A stretch of 58,308 nt of DNA from Streptococcus lactarius (GCF_016642265.1 NZ_MRXX01000004.1:37418-95725), one strand, 5' to 3'; positions 28,344 through 39,131 are shown, counted from the first letter of the stretch. Notes: generated by a model from the sequence alone, not told the origin. Program-made: numbers and translations.

Positions 28344-28568
28344 GTGAAAAAAATATACAGGTATGCAGTGTTTCAAGGGGTGATCATCTTTTTTATTGTG
28401 GGGATGCTGACCTATGTGTTTAGAGGGGATTTCTTTTTTCGCTACTTATCCCCTATTTTTGGGATAGCAGCGGCGGTGCTAAGATTTGGAACAGCGAATT
28501 TAATGAAAGTATTCCTACCGACCCTTTATGATGATCCTAAAAAGGAAGAAGATGTTGACAAACCATAA
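28344..28568 (+). CDS. Small membrane protein of unknown function
   Basis: A 74-residue protein not recognised. Two hydrophobic helices (about 8-25 and 33-52) are flanked by basic residues; the C-terminus is acidic (DPKKEEDVDKP). Start is GTG at 28344 with AAAAGGAG upstream; an ATG-initiated frame from 28215 would run through the DnaA-box cluster and is less likely. It lies between dltD and aspS. It could be an add-on to the dlt operon, but nothing shows it. Confidence 0.65.
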   Translation: MKKIYRYAVFQGVIIFFIVGMLTYVFRGDFFFRYLSPIFGIAAAVLRFGTANLMKVFLPTLYDDPKKEEDVDKP

Positions 28569-28617
28569 GTGGGCTTGAAAAAATAGGTCTAAAGGCCATT
28601 TCTGCCGGTCTTTGTGG

Positions 28618-28623
28618 TAAAAT
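28618..28623 (+). promoter_or_regulatory. Extended -10 of aspS
   Basis: TTTGTGGTAAAAT, a TG-N extended -10, 36 bp before the aspS start. No T-box leader is present. Confidence 0.5.
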
Positions 28624-28658
28624 AGAAGCAAGAATATTAGTTTGGAGATAATGAAGAA

Positions 28659-30413
28659 ATGAAACGTTCAATGTATGCTGGACGTGTTCGTGAAGAACAC
28701 ATTGGAACTCATATCACTTTGAAAGGATGGGTTGGCCGTCGTCGTGATTTAGGGGGCTTAATCTTTATTGATTTACGTGACCGTGAAGGGGTCATGCAAT
28801 TGGTCATAAATCCTGATACAGCCTCAAAAGAAGTGATGGCAACTGCAGAAAGCATCCGTAGTGAATACGTGGTTGAAGTTACAGGTCTTGTAGAAGCGCG
28901 GGAACAAGCAAACCCTAACTTACCTACAGGTGCAGTAGAACTTAAGGTAGAAGCGATTACGGTTCTCAATACTGCAAAAACAACTCCATTTGAAATTAAG
29001 GATGGCATTGAAGCCAATGACGATACTCGTCTTCGTTACCGTTATTTGGATCTACGTCGCCCTGAGATGTTGGCCAACCTCAAACTGCGTGCAAAAGTGA
29101 CCCATTCGATCCGCAATTACTTGGATGAATTAGAGTTTATCGATGTCGAAACACCATTTCTTACGAAGTCAACCCCAGAAGGAGCACGGGACTACTTGGT
29201 TCCTTCTCGTGTCAACAAAGGCCACTTTTATGCGCTCCCACAAAGTCCTCAGATTACAAAACAATTGTTGATGAATGCTGGATTTGATCGCTATTATCAA
29301 ATCGTGAAGTGTTTCCGTGATGAGGATTTACGAGGAGACCGTCAACCTGAGTTTACACAGGTCGATATGGAAACGTCTTTCTTAAGTGAACAAGAAATTC
29401 AGGAAATTACAGAGGGATTAATCGCACGTGTCATGAAAGAAACCAAAGGAATTGAAGTGACACTTCCATTCCCACGGATGAAGTATGATGACGCTATGAG
29501 CTTATATGGTTCAGATAAGCCAGATACACGTTTTGATATGTTGCTACAAGACTTGACAGAGCTTGTCAAGGGTGTAGACTTCAAAGTCTTCTCTGAAGCA
29601 CCTGCTGTTAAGGCAATTGTTGTCAAAGGTGCAGCGGATCACTATTCTCGAAAAGACATTGATAAGTTGACAGAAGTAGCTAAGCAATACGGTGCCAAGG
29701 GTCTTGCTTGGGTCAAATATGCGGATGGTACCTTAAATGGTCCAGTTGCTAAGTTCTTGACAGATGTGACAAGTGACTTGACAACAGCTTTACACTTGGA
29801 AGACAAGGATCTGGTCCTCTTTGTAGCTGATAGTCTTGAAGTGGCAAATACAACGCTAGGTGCCTTGCGTGTTCGTTTGGCAAAAGAGCTTGACTTAGTT
29901 GACAACAATCAATACAATTTCCTTTGGGTAGTGGATTGGCCAATGTTTGAATGGTCTGAAGAAGAAGGCCGTTACATGTCTGCCCACCATCCGTTTACAT
30001 TGCCACAAGAAGAAACAGAGCATGAATTGGAAGGTGATCTTTCGAAAGTTCGGGCAGTTGCCTATGATATTGTCCTCAATGGTTATGAATTGGGTGGAGG
30101 AAGCCTTCGGATTAATCATAAAGAACTACAAGAACGGATGTTTAAAGCTCTCGGATTTACAACAGAAGCTGCGAATGAGCAATTCGGTTTCTTGCTTGAA
30201 GCTATGGATTACGGTTTCCCTCCACATGGTGGTTTGGCCATTGGTTTGGACCGCTTCGTGATGCTTCTTGCGGGTGAAGACAATATCCGTGAAGTTATTG
30301 CTTTCCCTAAGAACAATAAGGCAACAGATCCAATGACACAAGCCCCATCTCTTGTTTCAGATAAACAATTGGATGAATTAAGTCTTCAAGTAGAGGGAGC
30401 AGATCAAGAATAG
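28659..30413 (+). CDS. aspS: Aspartyl-tRNA synthetase
   Basis: A 584-residue class II synthetase. N-terminal OB anticodon-binding domain (about 1-105), class II motif 2 [18 protein letters not shown] (about 218-235), the bacterial GAD insertion domain (about 300-410), and motif 3 [14 protein letters not shown] (about 524-537). Length is normal. Monocistronic, terminator at 30424. Whether it is discriminating (Asp only) cannot be settled by eye. Confidence 0.97.
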   Translation: MKRSMYAGRVREEHIGTHITLKGWVGRRRDLGGLIFIDLRDREGVMQLVINPDTASKEVMATAESIRSEYVVEVTGLVEAREQANPNLPTGAVELKVEAITVLNTAKTTPFEIKDGIEANDDTRLRYRYLDLRRPEMLANLKLRAKVTHSIRNYLDELEFIDVETPFLTKSTPEGARDYLVPSRVNKGHFYALPQSPQITKQLLMNAGFDRYYQIVKCFRDEDLRGDRQPEFTQVDMETSFLSEQEIQEITEGLIARVMKETKGIEVTLPFPRMKYDDAMSLYGSDKPDTRFDMLLQDLTELVKGVDFKVFSEAPAVKAIVVKGAADHYSRKDIDKLTEVAKQYGAKGLAWVKYADGTLNGPVAKFLTDVTSDLTTALHLEDKDLVLFVADSLEVANTTLGALRVRLAKELDLVDNNQYNFLWVVDWPMFEWSEEEGRYMSAHHPFTLPQEETEHELEGDLSKVRAVAYDIVLNGYELGGGSLRINHKELQERMFKALGFTTEAANEQFGFLLEAMDYGFPPHGGLAIGLDRFVMLLAGEDNIREVIAFPKNNKATDPMTQAPSLVSDKQLDELSLQVEGADQE

Positions 30414-30423
30414 GACAAAATAG

Positions 30424-30470
30424 CGAACGGGAAGTTTAGCAATTCGTTTTGCTCAAAGTTCCCGTTTCGT
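30424..30470 (+). terminator. aspS terminator
   Basis: CGAACGGGAA and TTCCCGTTTCG form the base, with further pairing of GTTTAGC to GCTCAAAG. Confidence 0.7.
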
Positions 30471-30488
30471 TTGATCAATGGATTGAAT

Positions 30489-31430
30489 ATGAATAAAACT
30501 CATTTTAGTAAGCTCCTTCGCTACCATGTGCGAAGACTAGCTTATAATATCAAATTATTGCGCGTCATGAAGAGTATCTCCCGTGAGAAATACGATGAAA
30601 AAGTGTCGGCATCTCTGTTGTATGGATTTTTATCAGCTATTGCCGTCAACTTCTTCTTCCAACCAGGACATGTGTATTCTAGTGGTGCAACAGGGTTGGC
30701 TCAGATATTATCTGTTTTGAGCCATCGTTTTATCGGTTTTACGATTCCGGTTTCTTTGACTTTTTATGCCATTAATATTCCCTTGATGATTGTAGCTTGG
30801 TATCAAATTGGTCATAAATTTACCATTTTTACCTTTATCACAGTCTCGATGAGTTCCTTCTTTATTCAGTTTGTCCCTGTAGTTACCTTGACAAACGATC
30901 CCATTATGAATGCCCTCTTTGGAGGAGTGGTCATGGGGACAGGGATTGGTTTTGCCCTTCGGAATAACATTTCCAGTGGGGGGACGGACATTGTCAGTTT
31001 GACCATTCGAAAGCGGACTGGAAAGAATGTCGGGAGCATTTCCTTTTTGGTCAATGGGACCATCATGCTGATTGCAGGTCTGACTTTTGGTTGGAAATAT
31101 GCTCTTTATTCGATGATTACCATCTTTGTGTCGAGCCGAGTAACCGATGCTGTCTTTACCAAACAAAAACGGATGCAGGCCATGATTGTAACGAGCCAGC
31201 CAGATGCTATTATTGAAAAGATCCATAAAAAATTGCATCGTGGAGCAACGATCATCCACAATGCAGAAGGGACATATAACCATCAGGCCAAAGCAGTTTT
31301 ATTGACGGTTATTACCCGTGCAGAGTTTAATGAATTCAAATACATTATGAGAAAGGCTGATCCACAGGCTTTTATTACGATTTCAGACAACGTTCATATC
31401 ATTGGACGTTTTGTGGAAACAGAAGATTAA
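30489..31430 (+). CDS. YitT family membrane protein
   Basis: A 313-residue protein with five to six membrane helices (about 40-210; GVVMGTGIGFALRNNISSGGTDIVS is the family signature) and a C-terminal cytosolic DUF2179 domain (about 225-308). Function unknown in general. The ATG at 30489 is taken; a TTG at 30471 is also in frame and neither has a strong ribosome site. Monocistronic, ending in a shared terminator with pulA. Confidence 0.85.
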   Translation: MNKTHFSKLLRYHVRRLAYNIKLLRVMKSISREKYDEKVSASLLYGFLSAIAVNFFFQPGHVYSSGATGLAQILSVLSHRFIGFTIPVSLTFYAINIPLMIVAWYQIGHKFTIFTFITVSMSSFFIQFVPVVTLTNDPIMNALFGGVVMGTGIGFALRNNISSGGTDIVSLTIRKRTGKNVGSISFLVNGTIMLIAGLTFGWKYALYSMITIFVSSRVTDAVFTKQKRMQAMIVTSQPDAIIEKIHKKLHRGATIIHNAEGTYNHQAKAVLLTVITRAEFNEFKYIMRKADPQAFITISDNVHIIGRFVETED

Positions 31431-31469
31431 AAACAAGGCCCCACATTTCCTGTGGTGGCCTTGTTTTTG
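31429..31469. terminator. Bidirectional terminator between YitT gene and pulA
   Basis: AAAAACAAGGCC and GGCCTTGTTTTT enclose a CCACA/TGTGG stem and short loop. It works for both converging genes. Confidence 0.9.
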
Positions 31470-31472
31470 TAC

Positions 31473-33539
31473 TTAATAAGTTTCGTGGAGAAGAAGCCAA
31501 CTATGGGCAGAAAGGGTGAGCTCCTGACCTTTTGCAATCGGCAATTGGAGGTTGGCCTGCGGGTAGGCAAACAGCAATTGACTATCTCTTGGATGTTGGT
31601 AGTTCATTTCGTGATTCCCTATATTCACGATAATCGTTATTTTCTCACGATTCTTTTCAATAGTGTAAGCAAAATGATGGTCTGACAACCAGTTGACATC
31701 ACAATAGTCCCGGATCTCTTGTCCTCTCTTCAAATGGAGGAGAGGTTGTGATTTACGGTAGGCCATCAACTCTTTCACGAAAGAAATTTCTTCCTGACAA
31801 TTTGCCAGAGAAGTCCAATCTAGTTGGTTCAGGCTATCCGGGAGGTTGTAAGTATTCTCTTCCAGATCTTTTGAACGGTAAAATTCTTGGCCGGCATGGA
31901 TAAAGGGAACACCTTGAGCTAGTAATACCAAGTGAAGAGCGAGGCGGGATAAAGCTTTTCTTTCTTCTAGAGAGACTTGTCCCTTCTCAATTTGGAAATA
32001 GTCAAATACAGTCGCATTGTCATGACATTCTACATACTGGATAGCTTGTTGGGGTTGCATGAAATGAGCTGGGGCAATTTTTCCGACATTTGCTGTCAGG
32101 ATATTGGCAAAGTCGTTTTCAAGGTACCGGCTGTCGCGACGGTGGCCAGCTAAGAGTGTTCGCTTAATCGTATCACGGAAATTGTCACTGAAAAAGCCAT
32201 AGGCTGGTAATTCGCTAGCTTTGTATTGATGGGCTAGCCGTTCTTCTGAGAGACCTGTATCCATCTTCCACCCTTCCCCATAGAGGTAGATGTTTGGATA
32301 GATAGTACGGAGCTCTTCTGCGATCTCTGTCATGGTTTGGATATCCAGGATTCCCATCAGGTCAAATCGAAAACCATCAAAGCCGTATAGCTCAACCCAT
32401 TGCTTGAGAGACTGTTTGATGTAACGACGAACCATGGCGCGTTCACTTGCTACATCATTCCCACAAAAAGTCCCGTTGGTTCGTTCGCCATTTGTATCGT
32501 AGCGATAGAAATAACCTGGAACAATTTGTTCAAAAGCATATTCATCTGCCTTGTAGACATGATTGTAGACCACATCCATAATGACACTGAGGTTGGCCTT
32601 GTGATAAGTCGCAATAGTCTCTTGAAGTTCTAGGATTCGCGCATAAGGATCGTTTGGGTCGCTGGTATAGCTTCCCTCAGGGACATTGTATTGAACAGGG
32701 TCATAGCCCCAGTTGTAGGCCTTGAATTGATCCTCTTCGTCGACACTGCCAAAATCATAGACGGGTAGTAGCTGAACATGAGTGATGCCAAGATGGCGAA
32801 TGTAGTCAAATCCAAGCTTCTCCCCATTCAGTTGAGGAGATTCTGTCAGAGCCGTAAACTTCCCAGGGTGTTTAAATCCAGCCTCTTTTTGGACGGAGAA
32901 ATCACGGACGCTCATCTCATAGAGGATCGCATCTGTCGGGTCTAGTTGATTCGTAGCACGTGTGATGGGATGCGTTATTTTTTTGCGGTCAATGACCAAG
33001 CTATCGCCAGAGTTAGCTAATGAAGATAAGGCATAAGGATCATGGATCCGACGTTCGATACCGTTGACACGGAATTCATAGTGGTAGCTAGCCCCTTCCC
33101 AGTCTCCCTTGAGCAAGAGTTCCCAGACCCCGTTCTCAGTTCGAGTCATGGAATGTACCTGCCCCTGAATATGGAGGGTCACGTCTTGCGAAATCGGAGC
33201 CCAGAATTTAAACTGAGTCTGGCTGGGTGTGTAGAAACTTCCAAGATCATCACCATCATAGGTGAAGGTTTGATCAAAGATCGGTTTACGAACGATTTCT
33301 CCGTAGTAAAGAAGAGAAGAAGATCCAGTTTCATCACAAATACGATATTCTTTTCCAAGTTCTAGTGGAATAGGACTTAGGAAATAATCTTCTTTTTCGT
33401 GGGCTGCACTGGAAAGTTTTACAGGCAGTATAGCAAGGGGACCTTGATTTGTTTCCAAATAAAAAGGAAGGATGCTCTCCTCTCCTTTTTGGATACGAAT
33501 CAAGTCTTGATCATCTAAATAAGCAGTAAATGTAGACAT
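31473..33539 (-). CDS. pulA: Type I pullulanase, cytoplasmic
   Basis: A 688-residue GH13 enzyme cutting alpha-1,6 branches of glycogen, pullulan and limit dextrins. The type I signature is YNWGYDPVQYNVPEGSY (about 279-295). Catalytic positions: Asp in GFRFDLMG, Glu in LYGEGW and the final Asp in VECHDN. A CBM48-like N-terminal beta domain (about 100-195) precedes the barrel. No signal peptide or LPXTG is present, so it acts inside the cell, unlike secreted SpuA. It starts 8 bp after malR and ends the mal operon. Confidence 0.95.
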   Translation of the reverse strand: MSTFTAYLDDQDLIRIQKGEESILPFYLETNQGPLAILPVKLSSAAHEKEDYFLSPIPLELGKEYRICDETGSSSLLYYGEIVRKPIFDQTFTYDGDDLGSFYTPSQTQFKFWAPISQDVTLHIQGQVHSMTRTENGVWELLLKGDWEGASYHYEFRVNGIERRIHDPYALSSLANSGDSLVIDRKKITHPITRATNQLDPTDAILYEMSVRDFSVQKEAGFKHPGKFTALTESPQLNGEKLGFDYIRHLGITHVQLLPVYDFGSVDEEDQFKAYNWGYDPVQYNVPEGSYTSDPNDPYARILELQETIATYHKANLSVIMDVVYNHVYKADEYAFEQIVPGYFYRYDTNGERTNGTFCGNDVASERAMVRRYIKQSLKQWVELYGFDGFRFDLMGILDIQTMTEIAEELRTIYPNIYLYGEGWKMDTGLSEERLAHQYKASELPAYGFFSDNFRDTIKRTLLAGHRRDSRYLENDFANILTANVGKIAPAHFMQPQQAIQYVECHDNATVFDYFQIEKGQVSLEERKALSRLALHLVLLAQGVPFIHAGQEFYRSKDLEENTYNLPDSLNQLDWTSLANCQEEISFVKELMAYRKSQPLLHLKRGQEIRDYCDVNWLSDHHFAYTIEKNREKITIIVNIGNHEMNYQHPRDSQLLFAYPQANLQLPIAKGQELTLSAHSWLLLHETY

Positions 33540-33547
33540 AAAGACTC

Positions 33548-34531
33548 CTATAGTTTCGTAATCGAGTGGTCAATTAATTGACGGTAGCAAACAGTTTTTC
33601 CTTCTTTGTGGTCCTTGATGATCTGAAGAATTGTTCGGACAGATTCACGCCCTAATTCGACAGCATTGATATCGATATAGGCTTCAATATCCAGCCGCGG
33701 TTTGATGGAATCAAAAGAAACAATTGGAATGGTTAACTGTTGTTCAGAAAGGTATTTGCGAACCCCTTCAGCTACCAGAATATCTGTTGTCAAAATTGCA
33801 TCCAGATCGGTCAAAGGGAGAGTTTCCATAATTTGATAGGAATTGTCTTCCAGCATAAAACCAAATGAAAACTTCACTAATTTTTCATCTAGAGGGATGC
33901 CAGCCTGTTGAAGGGCTTCTTTGTATCCTTCGTAGCGGTCTTGAGAAACGAATAGCTCCTTGTTTCCTCCGATAAAAGCAATTTTTCGATAGTTTTGCTG
34001 AATCAAATAATCCGTCGCATCAAACGCAGCCTTGATGTTGTCGTTATCCACCAGCGATACAAAAGGTGAAGCGGCCTTTCCAAGGATGAGGAACGGGAAT
34101 TTGTCATTGATTGCAAATTCGACAAGTGGATCATTTGGGTTTGAATAAAGGAAAATCAAACCATCTACACGATTACCGTAGATCAGTTGTTTGAGATTCT
34201 CGAGACGTTTTTCTTCGTTTTGCCCAGTACAAATTTGGATGGCATAGTCATTGTCTGAAGCGATCTGGGTAATTCCTCTTAAAACTGTTGGGAAGAACGG
34301 GTTTTGGTAGAAAACATCACTATCGATTGGAAGGACCAAAGCAATGACTTGACTCGATTGGCTGACAAGGCTACGAGCATTGAGGTTGGGATGGTAGTCC
34401 AGCTCGACCATAGCCGCTCGGACCCGTTTTTTTGTTTGGTCACTAATCGTGGATTTATTTTGAATGACGCGCGTGACAGTAGAAGGCGCGACGCCAGCGA
34501 GTTTTGCAACATCTTTGATGGTAACACGCAT
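33548..34531 (-). CDS. malR: LacI-family maltose operon repressor MalR
   Basis: A 327-residue LacI/GalR repressor: HTH at about 3-23 (TIKDVAKLAGVAPSTVTRVI), hinge, then a periplasmic-binding-like effector domain (about 60-325). Its targets are most likely the CGTTT-centred operators at 39064-39131 and 39315-39331. It lies in the operon it is expected to control, between malA and pulA, the streptococcal order. Confidence 0.92.
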   Translation of the reverse strand: MRVTIKDVAKLAGVAPSTVTRVIQNKSTISDQTKKRVRAAMVELDYHPNLNARSLVSQSSQVIALVLPIDSDVFYQNPFFPTVLRGITQIASDNDYAIQICTGQNEEKRLENLKQLIYGNRVDGLIFLYSNPNDPLVEFAINDKFPFLILGKAASPFVSLVDNDNIKAAFDATDYLIQQNYRKIAFIGGNKELFVSQDRYEGYKEALQQAGIPLDEKLVKFSFGFMLEDNSYQIMETLPLTDLDAILTTDILVAEGVRKYLSEQQLTIPIVSFDSIKPRLDIEAYIDINAVELGRESVRTILQIIKDHKEGKTVCYRQLIDHSITKL

Positions 34532-34542
34532 AAGAAAACCTC

Positions 34543-35355
34543 CTAACGGCGATAGTCTGGATCACGGAAGTGGGTCTTATAAAATACCATGGCAAGATAG
34601 AGTACAAATAAGACGTTCTGGATCATAATCGTTGTGGTAAATACTTGGTGGAAGAGCAAACTGACGAGGACACTTAGTAAAATAGGGAGTCCCAAGCAAT
34701 TCAGAATACAGTTGAAACATTCCTTGAAGGTTTGGAGTGAAAAGAGTCGAGATTTTCGAGTCAGGTAGAGGAAGAAAGAGGCTCCAAATACTAAAATTGC
34801 AAAATTCACAGCAGATAAGAAACCTGAGAAGAGGACGAGGAAGAGGCTAACGGCCAATCGATTGGCTTGGAACCAATCTTTGGAAATGGCTTGGCTTAAA
34901 GCATCTTTATTTTCAAGACTCTTTTGATTGATTGCCTGATAAGGAATGCTTGCAAGTTCTTTATTTTCTCTGCTAATTACTAGTTGAGTCTTATCGAAAT
35001 AGAGGGTTAATTTTTCACCTAATGAAGTTCCTTCGTGATGACCGATGATAACATGGCCAGCTTTGTTCTTATGAACTCCAAAATGACTGTTATAGACTAG
35101 TTCATGCTGGTCAATACGGACACTTTCTTTCAAGTCTTTCATAACATCCTCCGTTAAAGGATCAAACACATCGCTAACAAAGGTTGTCAATGGATAGGTA
35201 TTACGTTGGGCGTTTTGCAGAGCCACAGGGACTAGCGTAATAGAAATCAAAAAGAAAGAAGTAAAGATCATTTGAAACCAGCTGAGTTTTTTGCGGTTGG
35301 CAAATGAAGAGCGGAAACCAAAGATACTAGCAAAATAATTAAAAGGATAGGGCAT
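34543..35355 (-). CDS. malA: DUF1189 membrane protein MalA
   Basis: A 270-residue protein with four membrane helices (about 26-48, 160-190, 200-225, 225-250) and an extracytoplasmic domain between helices 1 and 2 (about 50-150). It matches the DUF1189 protein called MalA in pneumococcus, which accompanies the maltodextrin operon; its role is not known. It is 11 bp upstream of malR. Confidence 0.85.
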   Translation of the reverse strand: MPYPFNYFASIFGFRSSFANRKKLSWFQMIFTSFFLISITLVPVALQNAQRNTYPLTTFVSDVFDPLTEDVMKDLKESVRIDQHELVYNSHFGVHKNKAGHVIIGHHEGTSLGEKLTLYFDKTQLVISRENKELASIPYQAINQKSLENKDALSQAISKDWFQANRLAVSLFLVLFSGFLSAVNFAILVFGASFFLYLTRKSRLFSLQTFKECFNCILNCLGLPILLSVLVSLLFHQVFTTTIMIQNVLFVLYLAMVFYKTHFRDPDYRR

Positions 35356-35498
35356 AACAAAACCTTTCTAAGCATGAAGAACGAGGGCAATAAAAGGGGC
35401 CTCTTATTTGGATTTTATCCTTAACGAAAGGTAGTAAGGACCAAAAGCCATACTACCCTTAACTTAAAAATAAAATATGTATGTACCAAAATACTATT

Positions 35499-36341
35499 TT
35501 ATCCTTTGTCCCCACCAGCTGTCAAGCCTGAAACAAAGTTCTTTTGTAGGAAGAAGAATAGAATACAGATTGGAACTGCGATCAAAATAGCACCGGCTGC
35601 AAAGAAGGCGATTTTTTGATTTTTTTGGTCACTGATAAAGGTTTGAAGACCAACGGCTACCGTATAGTTCACTTCGTCACGAAGCAAGAATTTAGACAAG
35701 ATATAGTCTCCGAAAGGTCCCATGAAAGCCCAAAGTGCTTGAACGGCAATCATTGGACGAACGAGAGGAAGGACGATTTGCCAGAAGCGACGGAAGTGTC
35801 CAGCTCCATCCAATTTCGCAGATTCATCGAGGGAAATTGGAACAGTATCGAAGTATCCCTTCATCAACCAGGCATTCATTGGAATCCCACCACCAACATA
35901 AAGGAAGATCAAGAACCAAGGTTGGTTCAAGGCATTCAGCATCAAAGCCATAACGAAGAAGGCTGTGAGGGCTGCCATGGTTGGGACCATTTGAATAATC
36001 AAGAAGAAGACCAAACTTTGTTTACGAGCCAAGAAATTGTAACGGCTGTATGCGTAACCTGCGAAGGTAACGATACTTGTTTGTACAATCATGGTGATAA
36101 TGGCGATCACCAAGGTGTTCATATACCAAGTGCCATAATGAGTTTCAGAGAAAAGTTTTGAGAAGTTATCTAGACTAAGCTTGCCACTAAAATCAAGTGT
36201 AAAGGCACTGACATTCCCCGATTTGAAGGCTGATAGAACCGTAATCAACAATGGATAAATGATAACGATTGAAAGAACCACCATGTACAGGTAAGTCAAG
36301 AAATGATTGAGGCGGCGTTTAAATTGAACTGAATTTTTCAT
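35499..36341 (-). CDS. malD: Maltodextrin ABC transporter permease MalD
   Basis: A 280-residue MalG-type permease with six helices and the EAA loop [19 protein letters not shown] (about 185-203). I start at the ATG at 36341 after GGAGGATGTATAA; an upstream start at 36368 lies inside malC. Coupled to malC. The ATPase is not in the window, so a shared MsmK-type subunit is likely. Confidence 0.93.
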   Translation of the reverse strand: MKNSVQFKRRLNHFLTYLYMVVLSIVIIYPLLITVLSAFKSGNVSAFTLDFSGKLSLDNFSKLFSETHYGTWYMNTLVIAIITMIVQTSIVTFAGYAYSRYNFLARKQSLVFFLIIQMVPTMAALTAFFVMALMLNALNQPWFLIFLYVGGGIPMNAWLMKGYFDTVPISLDESAKLDGAGHFRRFWQIVLPLVRPMIAVQALWAFMGPFGDYILSKFLLRDEVNYTVAVGLQTFISDQKNQKIAFFAAGAILIAVPICILFFFLQKNFVSGLTAGGDKG

Positions 36342-36342
36342 T

Positions 36343-37638
36343 TTATACATCCTCCATATCAAATGCATGTAGTTTCTTGAATGCGATCATAGAGATAGAG
36401 ATCACGATCACAGAAATAATCAAGGTAACCGCTGCGGCCATTGAATATTGAGGAGAGGTATTGGTTGTCAACTTATAAATCCAAGAGATCAAGATATCTG
36501 TAGATCCAGCATTTCCTCCGACAGAACCAGGTCCCCCATCGTTAAACAAGTAAATGATGGAGAAGTTGTTAAAGTTGAAGGTGTATTGACTAATCAAGGT
36601 TGGTGCTGCAACCGCAAGGATCATTGGGAAAGTGATGTTGCGGAATTTTTGCCAACCGTTGGCGCCGTCAATATAAGCAGCTTCGTAAAGATCGTTTGGA
36701 ATTGATTGAAGGATCCCCAAAGTCAAGACATAGATGTAAGGGAAACCAAGCCAACCTTGCATCATAATCAAAGCGATTTTAGTCCAAGTAGGATCAGTCT
36801 TCCAAGGAATCAAGACCCCATCTAAGAATGGGAAGATTTTCGCAAATAAAGGAAGAACTTGCGCATTGATGGCCCCAACACTATCATTAAACATATTTGA
36901 GAAGGTTAGGATAGTGATAAAGGCTGGCACCGCCCATGGAAGCAAGAAGATAACTCCAAAGATTCGTTTTCCTTTTACGAATGGTTGGTTGGCGATAATA
37001 GCTGTCAAGATTCCAAGTACGATTTGAAGAGTAGATGCTGCAAGAGCCCAAATCAAGGTCCAACCAAGAACAGAGGTGAAAGCTGAACGGAAGGTGCTCA
37101 AGGTCCACATGTTTGTGAAGTTTTGGAAGCCAATCCAGTCCAGTAAGGTAGTTGGCGCCGTGTGCTTGAAGTCGTAGTTGGTAAAGGCGATCATCAAGGT
37201 TACCAAAACTGGGAAGATAATCGCAAAGGTCATAGCAATATAAGAAGGGATAATCAATAAATAAGGGAATCCATTCTCATAGATCGCATGAACCATCTCC
37301 TTCAACGTTTTTGGAACGGCAATACCATTGTTGATCCGTTTCGCAACGGTTCCTGCATCTCTGATGTTTAAAGCATAAAAGAGGAAGTAGACAACGGTGA
37401 TGATCAAGTGAAAAGCGCCACGAATCAAGATAAAGAGGGAATTATCTTGTCCACGAACGGTTCCAAGTGTGACCAACTTAGCCAGTTCCCCAGCCCCACT
37501 TCCAAGGAAGTAAACGAGAAAGAGAGCGGTAACGGCAAGGAAGATAGCCCCTTTAGCTTTCTGTTTGTTATAAATTTGCCCAAGACCTGGGATCAAAGAT
37601 AGCCCCATCGCCTTTTTAGGGTTTTGTTCTGTAGTCAT
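36343..37638 (-). CDS. malC: Maltodextrin ABC transporter permease MalC
   Basis: A 431-residue MalF-type permease. The first 130 residues add extra helices ([20 protein letters not shown]), as in streptococcal MalC; the transport core from about 135 has the EAA loop [20 protein letters not shown] (about 320-339). It partners MalD and lipoprotein MalX. Confidence 0.93.
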   Translation of the reverse strand: MTTEQNPKKAMGLSLIPGLGQIYNKQKAKGAIFLAVTALFLVYFLGSGAGELAKLVTLGTVRGQDNSLFILIRGAFHLIITVVYFLFYALNIRDAGTVAKRINNGIAVPKTLKEMVHAIYENGFPYLLIIPSYIAMTFAIIFPVLVTLMIAFTNYDFKHTAPTTLLDWIGFQNFTNMWTLSTFRSAFTSVLGWTLIWALAASTLQIVLGILTAIIANQPFVKGKRIFGVIFLLPWAVPAFITILTFSNMFNDSVGAINAQVLPLFAKIFPFLDGVLIPWKTDPTWTKIALIMMQGWLGFPYIYVLTLGILQSIPNDLYEAAYIDGANGWQKFRNITFPMILAVAAPTLISQYTFNFNNFSIIYLFNDGGPGSVGGNAGSTDILISWIYKLTTNTSPQYSMAAAVTLIISVIVISISMIAFKKLHAFDMEDV

Positions 37639-37717
37639 TCAGATCTCCTTATAAATATCCTTGCTAGCAAGCAAGAAGACGAGTTCGACAGTTGAGGATT
37701 GGCCTGATAATTCAAGA

Positions 37718-37749
37718 TAAGAGGTTGGGACCTAGTCTCCAACCTCTTA
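37718..37749 (-). terminator. Intercistronic hairpin between malX and malC
   Basis: TAAGAGGTTGGGA and TCTCCAACCTCTTA pair almost perfectly. There is only a weak T-run on the minus strand, so partial termination or stabilisation of the malX mRNA is more likely than full termination. Confidence 0.7.
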
Positions 37750-37768
37750 CTCAAACCTAAAAACTGTC

Positions 37769-39025
37769 TTATTTGCTACCGAATTTTTGTTCAATAGTTT
37801 CTTTAATCAATTTAACAGCATCGTCAGCAGCGTCTTTAGCAGATTTCTTACCGCTTACAGCATCGAAGAGCATGGTAGCAGCTGGATCCCAAACAGTACT
37901 CATTTCTGAGATGTTAGGCATTGGTTGAGCGTTCTTGAATTGTTCAACAACGGCAGTTGTCAATTCATCATTTTTACCAACTGCATATTTACGAGCTTCT
38001 GTGTTAGCAGGAACTTCGTTTGTCTTGTCAAACAAAGCTTTTTGTTGGTCAGTGTTTGTCAAGTAGTCGATGAATTTTTGAGCGCCATCAAGGTTTTTCG
38101 CACCTGCAGGGATAACCCAAGCTTTACCACCACCAAAGGCAGAATATTGTTTTCCGTTTGGAAGGGTTGGAATCGTTGCAACACCATAGTTGACTTTAGC
38201 TTCTTTCAATGAAGCGGCTTTCCAAGGACCATCAATGATGGCAGCAGTTTTACCTTCTTGGAATTGAGTTTGGATGAAGTTAGCAGCACCTTTGGTATCT
38301 TGCAATCCTTTTGGCCATTTTGCATACCAAGTTTTCGCATATTCGATACCATCGATAGCACCTTTATTGTTCAAACCAATATCTTTTGGATCTGTACCAT
38401 TTTTACCAAAGACATATCCACCGTTACCAGAAAGAAGTCCGTAAGCGTAGTAGAAGTTTGTCCAGTCAGCTAAGAAAGCAGTGTTTTTACCAGGTTCGCT
38501 AGCAAAATCATACTTGCTGTCTTTTGAAAGGTTTTCAAGATCAGAGAAAGTTTTTGGAGCTTCGCTCAAGAGATCTTTGTTATAGTAGAGAACCAATGTT
38601 TCGATAACAGCAGGTGCACCGTATACTTTACCACCGTTTGTTACAAGAGCTTCTGTAGTTTTGTCTGTGTGGCTGTCTTTGCTCAATTTCACTTCAGCCA
38701 ATTGGCCATCGTTACCAAGACCACCTACACGGTCGTATGGTGCCATCATTACGTCTGGAGCTTTTTTAGATTGGTTATCAAGAGAAAGGTTATCCAATCC
38801 ACCAAGAGCATCACCAGTCTTCACTTTTACTTTGATACCATTTTCTTTTTCGAAAGCTTTTGCAGCTTCTTCAATATAAGATTTGTAGCCTTTATCTACA
38901 TAAACGTTGATTTCTTTACTTGAATCTGAAGAGCTTGATGAGCTATTGCTACAAGCAGCAAGTAAGAATCCGGCAAAACCAACTGTACCAAGTACAGCAG
39001 CACTACGTAAAATTGTACGTTTCAT
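37769..39025 (-). CDS. malX: Maltodextrin-binding lipoprotein MalX
   Basis: A 418-residue solute-binding lipoprotein: signal peptide with lipobox LAAC (Cys25), a Ser-rich tether, then a MalE-like domain. It binds linear maltodextrins and delivers them to MalC/MalD. First gene of the leftward operon malX-C-D-A-R-pulA. AGGAGGAATAAATC precedes the ATG. Promoter with overlapping operators at 39064-39131. Confidence 0.95.
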   Translation of the reverse strand: MKRTILRSAAVLGTVGFAGFLLAACSNSSSSSSDSSKEINVYVDKGYKSYIEEAAKAFEKENGIKVKVKTGDALGGLDNLSLDNQSKKAPDVMMAPYDRVGGLGNDGQLAEVKLSKDSHTDKTTEALVTNGGKVYGAPAVIETLVLYYNKDLLSEAPKTFSDLENLSKDSKYDFASEPGKNTAFLADWTNFYYAYGLLSGNGGYVFGKNGTDPKDIGLNNKGAIDGIEYAKTWYAKWPKGLQDTKGAANFIQTQFQEGKTAAIIDGPWKAASLKEAKVNYGVATIPTLPNGKQYSAFGGGKAWVIPAGAKNLDGAQKFIDYLTNTDQQKALFDKTNEVPANTEARKYAVGKNDELTTAVVEQFKNAQPMPNISEMSTVWDPAATMLFDAVSGKKSAKDAADDAVKLIKETIEQKFGSK

Positions 39026-39063
39026 GATTTATTCCTCCTAAAGAATAAAAAAAGATAATAATT

Positions 39064-39131
39064 AGAAAGCGTTTTAGACAAACGTTTTCCTAAAACGACT
39101 TAAGTATATCACAAGAAGAAAACGTTTGCAA
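39064..39131 (-). promoter_or_regulatory. malX promoter with three MalR/CcpA-type operators
   Basis: On the minus strand TTGCAA (39126-39131), 17 bp, TATACT (39103-39108). Operator-like sequences centred on CGTTT/AACG lie over the -35 (39118-39131), and downstream of the -10 at 39078-39091 and 39064-39077. They fit MalR sites and cre-like sites; by eye they cannot be told apart. Confidence 0.75.

Noticed and set aside
28569..28658. T-box leader for aspS
   Set aside because: No specifier hairpin or GGTGGNACCGCG-type motif; the leader is too short.
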